From: Apus apus
Taxonomy: Eukaryota; Chordata; Aves; Apodiformes; Apodidae
NCBI RefSeq assembly: GCF_020740795.1
Contig: NC_067285.1
Span: 40,956,511 to 41,020,510 of the forward strand
Direction of reading: 5' to 3'
Length of the DNA: 64,000 nt
Shown here: piece after piece, positions 47,229 through 57,400 of the stretch
How the letters are laid out: each line of letters opens with the position of its first letter
Position numbering within the stretch: position 1 is the stretch's first letter
Notes under the pieces: generated by a model
The model's input: only the letters and a program-made list of their open reading frames with translations
Databases searched by the model: none
Told to the model about the DNA's origin: nothing
Translations under genes and position numbers: made by a program

Positions 47229-47677
47229 CTGGAAAAAGAGCTACTAAGATGATTAAGGGAGTGGAACATCTCCCTGATGAGGAAAGGCTGAGGGAGCTGG
47301 GTCTCTTGAGCTTGGAGAACAAGAGACTGAGGGGCAACCTTATCTATGTTTACAAATATGTTAAGGGTGAGTGTCAGGAGGATGGAGCCAGGCTTTGTTC
47401 AGTGATGTCCAGTGATAGGACAAGGGGCAATGGGTGCAAACTGGAGCATAGGATGTTCCAAGTAAACATCAGATGCAACTTCTTTCCTGTGAGAGTGACA
47501 GAGCCCTGGGACAGGCTGCCCAGAGAGGATGTGTCTCCTTCTCTGGAGACATTCAAACCCACCTGGACACGTTCCTGTGTGCTGTGCTCTGGGTGACCCT
47601 GCTCTGGCAGGGGGGTTGGGCTGGGTGATCTTTCGAGGTCCCTTCCAACCCCTGAGATGCTGTGATTGATTCTGTGA
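47229..47677 (+). mobile_element. CR1 LINE 3' fragment
   Basis: About 450 bp beginning where the preceding minus-strand copy ends. It ends CCTGAGATGCTGTGATTGAT. Confidence 0.88.
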
Positions 47678-48389
47678 AAAAGAGCCCAGCCCCCACCCGA
47701 CTCCAGCCTCCCTTCAGGCAGTTGAAGAGAGTGATGAGGTCCCCATTTGGGTTCGGGGTGTGAGAGATAAGGAGGGTGTGAGAGGGATCCCTGGTTCCTC
47801 TGCTGCTGCGCCCTCTCCTTGCTCATCACTTTGCTCCTCAGCTGGTGGCCCTGGCACACGTGCTCCTCTACCTGACAAGCATGCAGAGGGAGCAGGGGCA
47901 AGCTCTGCCTCCGGTGCCCCTCATGCACCTTTTGGGGGTGCCTTGGCCACCTTTGCTGCAGGGCAGGGGTACCCCTTTCCCTGGCTGCAGCGGCTCCACG
48001 GCCTCTCCCTGCCATGCGGGAAGTGTCCTGGTTTTGTTTTCTTTGCTTATTTTTGGCCCTGAGGTTTCCATCCAGAATAGCTCCAAGGGTGTGGAAATAG
48101 GACAGAGCAGCTTCAACCACAGCCTCAGCCCAGCAGAGGACCTGGGCAGGACAGGAGCAGGCTGCTCTCCTTTCTTACCACCCTGCAATAATAATAATTA
48201 AGTTTGGATATAGGAGCCGTGTCAGCCTGCACCCGACAGGGACAGTCTGACCATGAGGTCTCCATGGACTGGGCCAATCACACCAAAACCATAGGCAGTG
48301 TCCTTGTTGGCCATGCCAGGGTGCAAGGCCACCCAGTTGCAGCCCAAACCTGGTGCCAGCCACCCCAGCGTTGGGTCGTGGGAGAAAAG
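47678..48389. other. Intergenic, mostly unassigned
   Basis: A CR1-like scrap (TCCCTTCAGGCAGTTGAAGA) lies near 47705-47745 and a short ATA repeat at 48187-48198. No gene recognised. Confidence 0.45.
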
Positions 48390-48537
48390 GACTGGGAAAA
48401 GCATCAGTGTCGGAGCATTGGGCTCTTGAAGGCTTTTGCAAGAAGTCTTGGCTCTCCAAGGCAGCAGGGCTTGGAGAGGTCACCTGTTTTGCCCCAGAGC
48501 AGCTCTTTGGGATCTGTTATTGAAGGTGATCCCAGTG
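48390..48537. repeat. Left arm of an approximately 148-bp inverted repeat
   Basis: From ACTGGGAAAAGCATCAG to GATCCCAGTG. It is the imperfect reverse complement of 49192-49340 (shared core CAAGGCAGCAGGGCTTGGAG), roughly 85-90% by eye. Confidence 0.85.
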
Positions 48538-49191
48538 CCCTACACACACAGGAGTTAAAACTGCAGTCAGAGGGGCAGACCATTAGTGCCAGAGCCAGCA
48601 CCGGGCAAGGACACCCTGCAGGAACCAGGCCTTGAGGAAGGCAATTCATCAAGAGGTTTGAGGGGTGTCTCATGTAAAACACCAACTTGGCAGAGAAGAC
48701 CTGAGGTGTGTGTGGATAATTGGGCCTAAGGAATGCAGGAGGTGATAAAGAAGAACCAGAATCAAGAAGACTGACAGCTGAGCCAGTCTGGGGCAGTTGG
48801 AGCTGTAGAACTTGTGATATTGTGTCCTTTAGGTGAACGTAGCTGATTGTAATGTCATTATAGTAGTAAAAATCACACCCCCAAGTCAGAAAGACCCCTG
48901 CCTGGGTGAAGACCCTTCCCCTGAGGGTGCAGGATAGCAGAAATAGTGATGTAACCATCTGATAACTCTGTGTAAATCACTAACCAATCACTATAAGGAG
49001 GATGGACTTGGGAGCTTGCTAACTTGACAGTTCTGTGTATAAATCTGTCATGGAAAATCATGTTGGGTGTGCTTGATTTGTGGGAAGGCACCAAGCACCC
49101 AGCTTTGTACAAACCTGCAATAAATAACAATGTCTCCTTCCTAAACCTAGTGTCCTTGTCTGGGTTTTGGGGAGCTGGCTTAGACCAGGAA
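48538..49191 (+). mobile_element. LTR-like segment (probable solo LTR)
   Basis: About 650 bp between the inverted-repeat arms. In retroviral LTR order it has CCAAT (48984-48988), TATAAA (49038-49043), AATAAA (49119-49124) and then a T/G-rich U5-like stretch. No coding sequence. Exact ends and target duplication were not determined, so the class (endogenous retrovirus LTR) is inferred. Confidence 0.55.
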
Positions 49192-49340
49192 CACTGGGAT
49201 CATCTTTAATAACAGATCCCAAAGAGCTGCTTTGGGGCAAAACAGGTGACCCCTCCAAGCCCTGCTGCCTTGGAGAGCCAAGACTTCAAGCCTCCAAGAG
49301 ACCAATGCTGCAACACTGAGAGCTGATGCTTTTCCCAGTT
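49192..49340. repeat. Right arm of an approximately 148-bp inverted repeat
   Basis: Begins CACTGGGATCATCTTTAATA and ends CTTTTCCCAGTT. Partner of 48390-48537. Confidence 0.85.
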
Positions 49341-50711
49341 CATTTTTCACGATGCTGATGATTTTCAATGGCAGTGTTTTGGATGCATTTGGCTGAACCT
49401 TCCCTGTTGCTCTCCCTGTGTGGTGCTGTGAGGTTGCTGCTGCTGCTCCCTGGCCCAGGAGCTAAACATAGGTGCTGGCCATGCAAGGCACTTGGGCACA
49501 CATTAATTATCCTGCTGCTTTTTTAGGGATCTTGGGTGAAAGATGTGTTTTTATAGCCACTTTTCTTTCTCTTTATTTATTTATTTTTTTTAAAGCAGCC
49601 TGGAGCAGCAGTCCTTTCATTACATGACATTAAAAAATCACCCTCCCACCAGCACTCTCTGTTCTTTAGCCCTGGTGAAATCCAAGCTGGAGCCTGGGCA
49701 CGTGCTCCCCAGGGCAGGGCAGCTCAGGACGGGATGGGGCAGTGGGAAGATAAGCTGTCCCTGTCTCCTGCATCCCACCCCTTGCATTGCAGCCCTTCCA
49801 GCCCACCCGTGGCCACCGTGTCCCCCACCCTGCTGGTGTCACTCTGTCCCCAGAAGCTGCTGTGTTGGCACTGGGAAACTGCACAGCTTCTTGTCTTTAT
49901 ATATTTTTTTTTCCTTTCTGCTTTTTCGTTTTGTTTTGTTTTCCCTCCTGTGTGTGGGTTTTCCTGGCTCAAGGCACCAGCTGGAAGCCTCAACCAGCTC
50001 CCAGGCCTCCCTTATAATTAGGACTCCTCACGGTGACACAACAGGCTTTGAAGCCCACGGGGCAGGAGCAGCTGCACCCTTTGCAGGGTGGGCACTCCAA
50101 CTGATGGTGCTGCCCAGGGCTGAGAGACCCCCAGGGGGGCTGCAAGGGACCTCCCCCACCCACACCCCCCAAAAAAAAAGCATGTGAACTGCATGGCATT
50201 TCACCAGCAGTTGGCAACTCCCCACGTGTACCTGTTGCTGTGGGGATGGGCAAGAAGGCAAAAGAACAACACCAAAATAGGCTTTGTCTTCCTGGTCCTA
50301 ACCTGGGAATTTGGTTAACTGGAAAGCCTTTGCTTCCCAATCAAATCCAGGCTCAAACTGGGCTCTCTTACACGTGGGTGAGGCTTTTGGCAAGCACAGG
50401 CCCTGGTTTGAAGCACAAACATGAGCGTTCAGCTCTTCCACTGCAAAGCAGATTTTTCTGCCCTAAATAACCACAGTTTTATCTCTGGCTGACTTGGGCA
50501 TCACCGACCTGCTGGAAGGCATTTTCTGGCCTGCCATTCCTTCTCTGAGGGTGGCAGGGAACTCAAGCACCAATTCTGCTGGCCACTGTGGAAAGCAAAG
50601 CTGCATTCAGTGAGGAGTCATTCCCCTGAGCTGCTGCAGCCTGGCCATGTGCAGGAGCAGCCTGGGGTGCTGGAAGAACTGGGAGAGGTTCCCTGGAGAG
50701 CTGGGAGGCTG
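49341..50711. other. Intergenic, no gene seen
   Basis: 1.4 kb without recognised repeats apart from T tracts near 49570-49595 and 49905. Open frames on both strands lack motifs. Confidence 0.5.
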
Positions 50712-51260
50712 AAATCATAGACTCATGGAATGGTTTGGGTTGGAAGGGACCTTAAAGATCCTCTAGTTCCAACCCCCCTGCATGGGCAGGGACACCTCCC
50801 ACCAGCCCAGGTTGCTCAGAGCCCCATCCAACCTGCCCTTCAACACTGCCAGGGATGGGGCTTCCACAGCTTCCCTGGGCAACCTGGGCCAGGGTCTCAC
50901 CACCCTCACAGGGAAGAATTTCCTCCTCATGTCTCACCTCAATCTCCCCTCTTCCAGTTTTAATCCATCCCCCCATGTCCTCTCCCTCCCTGCCCTTGTC
51001 CCAAGTCCCTCCCCAGCTTTCCTGGAGCCCCTTCAGGCCCTGGAAGGTGCTCTCAGGTCTCCCTGGAGCCTTCTCTTCTCCAGGCTGAACACCCCAACTC
51101 TCCCAGCCTGTCTCCAGAGCAGAGCTGCTCCAGCCCTCTGAGCATCTTTGTGGCCTCCTCTGGAATCTCCCCAGGAGCTCCATGTTCTTCTTGTGTTGGG
51201 GGCTCCAGAACTGGACACAGCACTGCAGGTGGGGGCTCATGAGAGTAAAGGGAGAAATCC
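50712..51260 (-). mobile_element. CR1 LINE 3' fragment
   Basis: About 550 bp, tip at left (ATAGACTCATGGAATGGTTT), extending to CCAGAACTGGACACAGCACT. Confidence 0.92.
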
Positions 51261-52338
51261 CAGCAAGAAGCAATAAATACAGGGAAAGGAGAAAGGATAT
51301 CTCTGCAGAGGTGGGTGCAGAGGGTCAGCCACAGCACCCCTGTGCCCCCAGCCCCTGCTGTCAGGTGCAGAGCAAGGGGAGTGGGTTCCAACTCCTGGCC
51401 ACATCCTGCAACTGAGCTCCCTGCTGAGCTTTGAGTGAAGATGGGAGTTTTGCCTTCTTTTTTTTTTTTTTTTTTTAGCCCCAGGCAGTTTTTATGCTTT
51501 GCTGGGGATGTGTCCGGAGCTGCTGGGTTTTCAGCCAAGGAGCATCTGATTTTGGAGAGCAGGGGGCTGCTCTGGCCTGGCATGGGTCTGTGTGGGTCAG
51601 GGAGCACCAGCATCCCAGCAGATGTGCAGTTCGTGCCATCGCTGTAGCAGGGATGGCTCTCAAAGGGGGGGGGGGGGGCTGGTGACACCTGTATCCCAGT
51701 CCCTTTTTCTTTCCCTGCCCTTCCCTAAGGCCCATTTCACCGACGCAGGGAGCCTGGATTTAGCCTTTTATTGATTTTTTGGGTGGCCTAAAAGTCACTA
51801 TTGCCCAAGTGGCTTGGAGCCGGGCCTTTGAGGTTGGACTTTTTTGTCTCCTTGAATAAACAGGGACAGAATTTCCCAAAAAAAAGGGAGGTAGGTATCC
51901 CCATCCCCCCCCCACACACCCCCCCAGAGAACAGTTTTCCCAATATTTATTTTAATTTAAACCCAGAGTGTTATTATACCCTGGCCATTCCTCTCAGGCC
52001 AGACCCTCAATTACGCGGCGCAAACCTCCCCGGGGTTTGGCAGCAGCACGGGGTGCTATGTTTGTGCCACCAGATCTGCCAAGCACTGAAGTCAGTTTTG
52101 GGGGGGTTTTTGGGCTGGCGTCACCCTGGGCAGGGCTGGGGCTGGCTTGGGAGGGGGCAAAACCAGACGTTATAACCCGGTGGCGAGGGCTGGGGGAAAT
52201 CTCTGCCGGCTGGAGCGGCGGCCGCCGGGCCCTGCGGGGTGAGCTGGGCGCTCCTGTCTGCTGGGCTGGGGCTGGTTTGGGGGGGACGCCGGGGTGCAGC
52301 TTGCTGAGGGGGTGCCTGCTGCTTTTCCACCTCTGCTG
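51261..52338. other. IBSP 5' flank
   Basis: A T tract lies at about 51458-51476 and a run of 14 G at 51665-51678. A GC- and CpG-rich bit near 52200-52290 contains GCGGCGGCCGCCGGG. No coding exon. Confidence 0.5.
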
Positions 52339-52872
52339 GGGGGTCTTTGGCCCTTTCCTGGGGGATCTGACTGCTGCTTTTAGCCCTTTCCTGGGGGGTC
52401 TCTAGCCCTTCCCCTGGAGGGTCTTTAGCCCTTCCCTGGAAGGTCTGACTGCTGCTTTTACACCTTTCCTGGGGGGTCTTTAGTGCTTCCCTGGGGGGTC
52501 TGACTGCTGCTTTTACACCTTTCCTGGGGGGTCTTTAGCCCTTTCCAGGAAGGTCTTTAGCCCTTTCCTGGGGGGTCTTTAGCCCTTCCCTGGAAGGTCT
52601 GATTGCTGCTTTTGGCCCTTCCCTGGAGGGTCTTTAGCCATTTTCTGGGGGGTCTGACTGCTGCTTTTAGCCCTTTCCTGGGGGGTCTTTAGCCCTTCCC
52701 AGGGGGGTCTGACTGCTGCTTTTGGTCCTTCCCTGGAGGGTCTTTAGCCCTTCCCAGGGGGGTCTGACTGCTGCTTTTAGCTCTTCCCTGGGGGGTCTTT
52801 AGCCCTTCCCTGTAAGGTCTGATTGCTGCTTTTGGCCCTTTCCTGGGGGGTCTTTAGCCCTTCCCTGGGTCT
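52339..52872 (+). repeat. Minisatellite of 22- and 33-bp units upstream of IBSP
   Basis: About 530 bp of a degenerate array. The short unit is TTTAGCCCTTTCCTGGGGGG plus TC. The long unit has TGACTGCTGCTTT inserted ahead of it. The two alternate irregularly. The same sequence, reverse-complemented, recurs at 56405-56570. Confidence 0.95.
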
Positions 52873-52955
52873 GAGGCTTCCTGGAGGGGCAGTTGCTGTG
52901 TGACCAGTTGTTCTCCAGCCTGTGTTTAAGGGACACAGGGCAACTTCAGCTGCAG

Positions 52956-52962
52956 ATAAATA
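52956..52962 (+). promoter_or_regulatory. IBSP: Possible TATA-like box of IBSP
   Basis: ATAAATA about 30 bp ahead of a segment (CTCAAGCACAGCTGCTGG) resembling the short leader seen ahead of MEPE. Inferred from position only. Confidence 0.35.
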
Positions 52963-52987
52963 CCATATCAACTCCCCACTCCTTTCC

Positions 52988-53034
52988 CCCCTAAACCTCA
53001 AGCACAGCTGCTGGTTGGTCGAGCTGGAGGAAGG
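52988..53034 (+). other. IBSP: Possible noncoding IBSP exon 1
   Basis: A leader candidate ending GGAAGG before GTAGGA. An alternative donor, GTCAGT, occurs at about 53050. Start estimated from the TATA-like box. Confidence 0.3.
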
Positions 53035-53509
53035 GTAGGAGAAAGGAAGGTCAGTGGGGCTGATGGAGCCTGGGGGGCAGGCTGGGAATGGTGAGGTCTG
53101 CTCCCTCCTCCGGTTGGGATGAAGGGCAGGCTGGGTTTTGGGGCTTGGAAGGAGAGCAGCTCAGAACTGCCCAGGGCCAAGCCTTCCCTTCAGGGGTTTG
53201 CTGATGCTGGTGCCTTGCCAAGGCTCTTTTTTGTCAAGGGCAGGGTGTTGAAGAGGTCAGTTGTATTTATTGATTTACTTGCTTACTTGTTGTTTTTTTT
53301 CCTCGATGAGGTGAAAGTCTCTGCAGTGCAATTCCTTGATCCCTGGGCAGAGCCCCAGCAGGTTGCAGGGCTGTGGGAGGGTGGCCGCAGTGGGCAGTGC
53401 TCCTGCTGCCTGCTCCTGGTGGCAGCTCCAGCAGGGGTTGGTTTCTCCCACTTGCCATGGGGAAGCAGGAGAGACTAATCTGATGCCTAACCTGCATCTC
53501 CCCTCTTCC

Positions 53510-53769
53510 AGTAATGGATTGAAACTGGGAGAGGGGAGGTTGAGGTGAGACATGGGGAGGAAATTCTGGAGTGTGAGGGTGGTGAGACCCCGGCCCAGGT
53601 TGCCCAGGGAAGCTGTGGCTGCCCCATCCCTGGCAGTGTTGAAGGGCAGGTTGGATGGGGCTTGGAGCAGCCTGGGCTGGTGGGAGGTGTCCCTGGCCAT
53701 GCAGGGGGGTTGGAATGAGATTATTTTCTTAAATTCCCTTCCAACCCAAACCATTGTATGATTCTATGG
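53510..53769 (+). mobile_element. CR1 LINE 3' tip in IBSP intron 1
   Basis: About 260 bp from ATGGATTGAAACTGGGAGAG to CATTGTATGATTCTATGG. Confidence 0.9.
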
Positions 53770-53868
53770 TGGGAGCAAGTAGTCCAGCTCAGGGAAAGCA
53801 ATGCATCCACTGCTGGGTGAAAGTGGCTCTACTGGTATTTTGTGGTTTCTTGCAAAAACAAAAAAAAA

Positions 53869-54200
53869 CCTTCAACACTTCCAGGGATGGGGCAGCCACA
53901 GCTTCCCTGGGCAACCTGGGCCAGGGTCTCAGCACTCTCATAGTGAAGAATTTCTTCCTAATGTCTCACCTAAACTCACCCTCTTGCAGTTCAGAGCCAT
54001 TACCCTTCATAACATCATTCCAAGCCCTTGCAAACCATCCCTCCCCAGCTTTCCTGGAGCCCCTTCAGGCACTGGAAGGTGCTCTAAGGTCTCCCTGGAG
54101 CCTTCTCTTCTCCAGGCTGAACAACCCCAACTCTCCCAGCCTGTCTCCAGAGCAGAGCTGCTCCAGCCCTCTGAGCATCTTCGTGGCCTCCTCTGGTCCC
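53869..54200 (-). mobile_element. CR1 LINE 3' fragment lacking its tip
   Basis: About 330 bp from ACCTTCAACACTTCCAGGGA to TCTTCGTGGCCTCCTCTGG. It faces the preceding CR1 100 bp away. Confidence 0.9.
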
Positions 54201-54443
54201 ACGCCAGAGGGGCAAGTATTTCTATGTATTCATGGAAATTGAGGCAGATCTGTCAAAATAAAAAAACCCTTGGGTCTCTGGAGAGGTTGAGTGACCGTAT
54301 TGAGAGGTGTCTGGGGGTCAGCCTCTCTCTTCTCTGCTCACCTGGGTGGACACAAACACCTGCATGGTTTGGGGTAACCACAAGTGCTTTCCAGCTGCAC
54401 ATCAAGCCCTCGCTGTGCTTCCTTGTTCCCAGAGAAAGCAGCC

Positions 54444-54497
54444 ATGAGGACTGCCCTGGTCTTCACATGCTTGGTGGGGATGGCATGTGCCTTCTCG
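54444..54497 (+). CDS. IBSP: IBSP signal-peptide exon
   Basis: [18 protein letters not shown], 18 codons, donor GTGAGT. The exon starts at 54433 after TTCCCAG. Confidence 0.95.
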
Positions 54498-57400
54498 GTG
54501 AGTGCTGGGCACTGGGGGGACCCCCCAGCCTTGCTGGGGCTAGAGGTGGGGGAAGGGGGGGCACATGCCAACCCAGCCTCTCCTGCAGGTGAAGAGTTGG
54601 CTGCGACGAGCCAAGTCGGACGACTCGGAAGAAAACGCGGTAGGGTTGGTTCCCACCTCCCCCCTCCCCCTGCGTGCCCAGCACCACCTGGTGCTCGGCT
54701 TCCAGGACAAGGATGGTTTTTGGTCACTCCTGAACCCAAGTCCCAGACTGGTGGGATTTACCCCCTCACCTCTCCTCCTGGCAGGTGTTCAAGAACAGGC
54801 ACCGGTATTACCTGTCCAGATACGCCTACTTGCACCCCCTGCAGCAGCGGTACCAGGTGGGTGCTGCCGAGGGGCTGCCGGCTCACAGCCCACCAAAGGT
54901 GGAACTTTTTGGCTGTTAAAAGGCTGAGTTATTGGCTCCCAAACGAGGTGGGAAGCAGGGGCTGTGCCCTGAATGGCCACTGGCCCCACCGAGGCCACGG
55001 GTGAGGAGAGCAGGTGGAGCCCCACCAGCCTGGTCACTGCTGGGTTCTCCCTCTCCTTAGGGCAGTGACTCATCGGAGGAAGAGGGGGACGGCTCGGAAG
55101 AGGAGGAGGAGGAGGGGGGGGTGAGTACGGCAAACCAGCAGCCTGCAAAACACACAGACGGGAATTTGGAAGCCTTTTTTTGGCCTGCTAGTCTCTGCTC
55201 ATCAGCCTCTGCGGCTGCTTTGCCGCCCACAGCCCTGGGCTCTGGACACAACTGGATTTTTCTGCTCTGGGCTCTTTGTTTGTTTATTTGTTTTTCATTA
55301 TTTTTATTCCCCCCCCCCCCCCCTTTTTTTCTGCTCCTTTTTAAAAAAAAAAAAAGAAAAAAAAAGAGAATGGGCAGGGGAAGCACCAAACAACCCTGAG
55401 ACAAACTTTCCAGGTGTCCATTTTCAGGGAGTCAGAAAAAGGAGCAGGATGGGCCAAGTGGGGAAGAGCAGGGAGGTTCACTTGGAGACAGGGATGTGGC
55501 TTCCTGGCTGGCTTGGAAACCTGGGTGTCAGGTCTGATCCCATCACTGTTTGTTTGCTTTCATTTAATGATTTTGAATGCTAAATTCAAGGGTCTTTCTA
55601 ACAGGGTTATAAACCTGGGCACCTGGCTTTCAAACCCCCTTTGGAGACCTGCCTGGGACAAGGCGGTGAAGCACAGGGTGGCCCTTGTCCCCCAGGCACC
55701 CAGCCCCTGCACCTCCCTGCAGTTTAGTCTCTTTCTGCCCCTTGCTCTCCCAGACCACTGTGATTCCCAGAGAGCATGGGAAGCCAAAGGTAGTGGGAAG
55801 AAACAGCCAAAGGGGACATTTTATTCCTGAGGAAGCAATTAGGTGACCTGCAGGAAGGCAGCTGCTGCTTGGGGCTGCCCCTTCTGTTTCAAGGGCACCA
55901 GAGCAGTGCCTATTCCCTACAGGCCCTCACTGGTGGGGAGTGGGCAGGAAGATAAATCTTGCTGAAGGGCCCCAAGGTCAGTTATAGGGATGTAAAGAGC
56001 ACTGTTGTATCAGCTGCTAGAGCATAGGACCATAGAATGGTTTGGGTTGGAAGGGACCTTAAAGATCCTCTAGTTCCAACCCCCCTGCATGGGCAGGGAC
56101 ACCTCCCACCAGACCAGGTTGCACAAGCCCCATCCAACCTGCCTTTCAACACTTCCAGGGATGGGGCAGCCACAGCTTCCCTGGGCAACCTGGGCCAGGG
56201 TCTCACCACCCTCACACTCAAGAATTTCCTCCTCATGTCTCACCTCAGTCTCCCCTCTTCCAGTTTTAATCCATTCCCCCTTGTCCTCTCCCTCCCTGCC
56301 CTTGTCCCAAGTCCCTCCCCAGCTTTCCTGGAGCCCCTTCAGGCACTGGAAGCTGCTCTAAGGTCTCCCTGGAGCCTTCTCTTCTCCAGGCTAAACACCC
56401 CAACCCTTAGGAAAGGGCTAAAAGCAGCAATCACACCCTCCAGGAAAGGGCCAAGACCCTCCAGGAAAGGGCTAAAGACCCCTCAGGAAAGGGCTAAAAG
56501 CAGCAGTCAGAGCCCCCAGGAAAGGGCTAAAGACCCCCCAGGAAAGGGCTAAAGACCCCCCAGCAAAGGGCTCCAGCCCTCTGATCATCTTTGTGGTCCT
56601 CCTCTAGAGCCTCTCCAACAGATCCATGTAATTTCTGTGTTGAGGGTTCCAGAACTGGACCCAGTACTCCAGGTGGGGTCTCACAAGAGCAGAGGGGCAG
56701 AATCCCAGCATAGCCTGCTGCACTGTGCCATTTGATTGCTTCTCCAGTGGAGAGAACACCCTGGATTTTCCTGGGTATGAGATACACACAGATTTGAAGT
56801 CTCTGAGTTGGCCCAAAAGGCCAGGGTGAGTGTCCTTGCTCTTGGGCATGGCCTGGGGCAGGCATGGCAGTGACCTCATGTCTCCCCTCCATGGCTGGGT
56901 TTATTTGCTGGTGGCAGGAGCTCCTCATACCAGGCTGGGGACAAGGTTTGCTGCCCCACCACTTCCTCAGTGGTCGCTCCAGGTTCTGCTTGCCTTTTTG
57001 GGTTGTTCCTTGCCTGTTTTGGTGGCGTGGGCTGCCACGCACGCTACTGAGAGACCCTCTCAGCTGTGGGTGGTCTCTGGGGCCCAGCGGTGCCAAGGGC
57101 TCCCTGCTGGTTGTGTGTCCATGGAGCGTTGCCTGTGGCTCCCTCTGTTTGTTGCAAACTGGGAGAGGTAGCTTCAAAAGCAACCCCCTAGATACTCTTG
57201 CCAAGCAAAAGGCGTAGCCAGGATGGGAACGCCCAGCTCCAGCCACCATCACTTTTCATAGAATCAATCACAGCATCTTAGGGGTTGGAAGGGTCCTGGA
57301 AAGATCCTCCAGCCCAACCCCCCTGCCAGAGCAGGGTCACCCAGAGCACATCCCACAGGAACGTGTCCAGGAGGGTTTGGAAATTCTCCAGAGAAGGAGA

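Noticed and set aside
52339-52872. Regular repeat array considered as CRISPR
   Set aside because: Degenerate units without unique spacers, in a vertebrate genome. It is a minisatellite.
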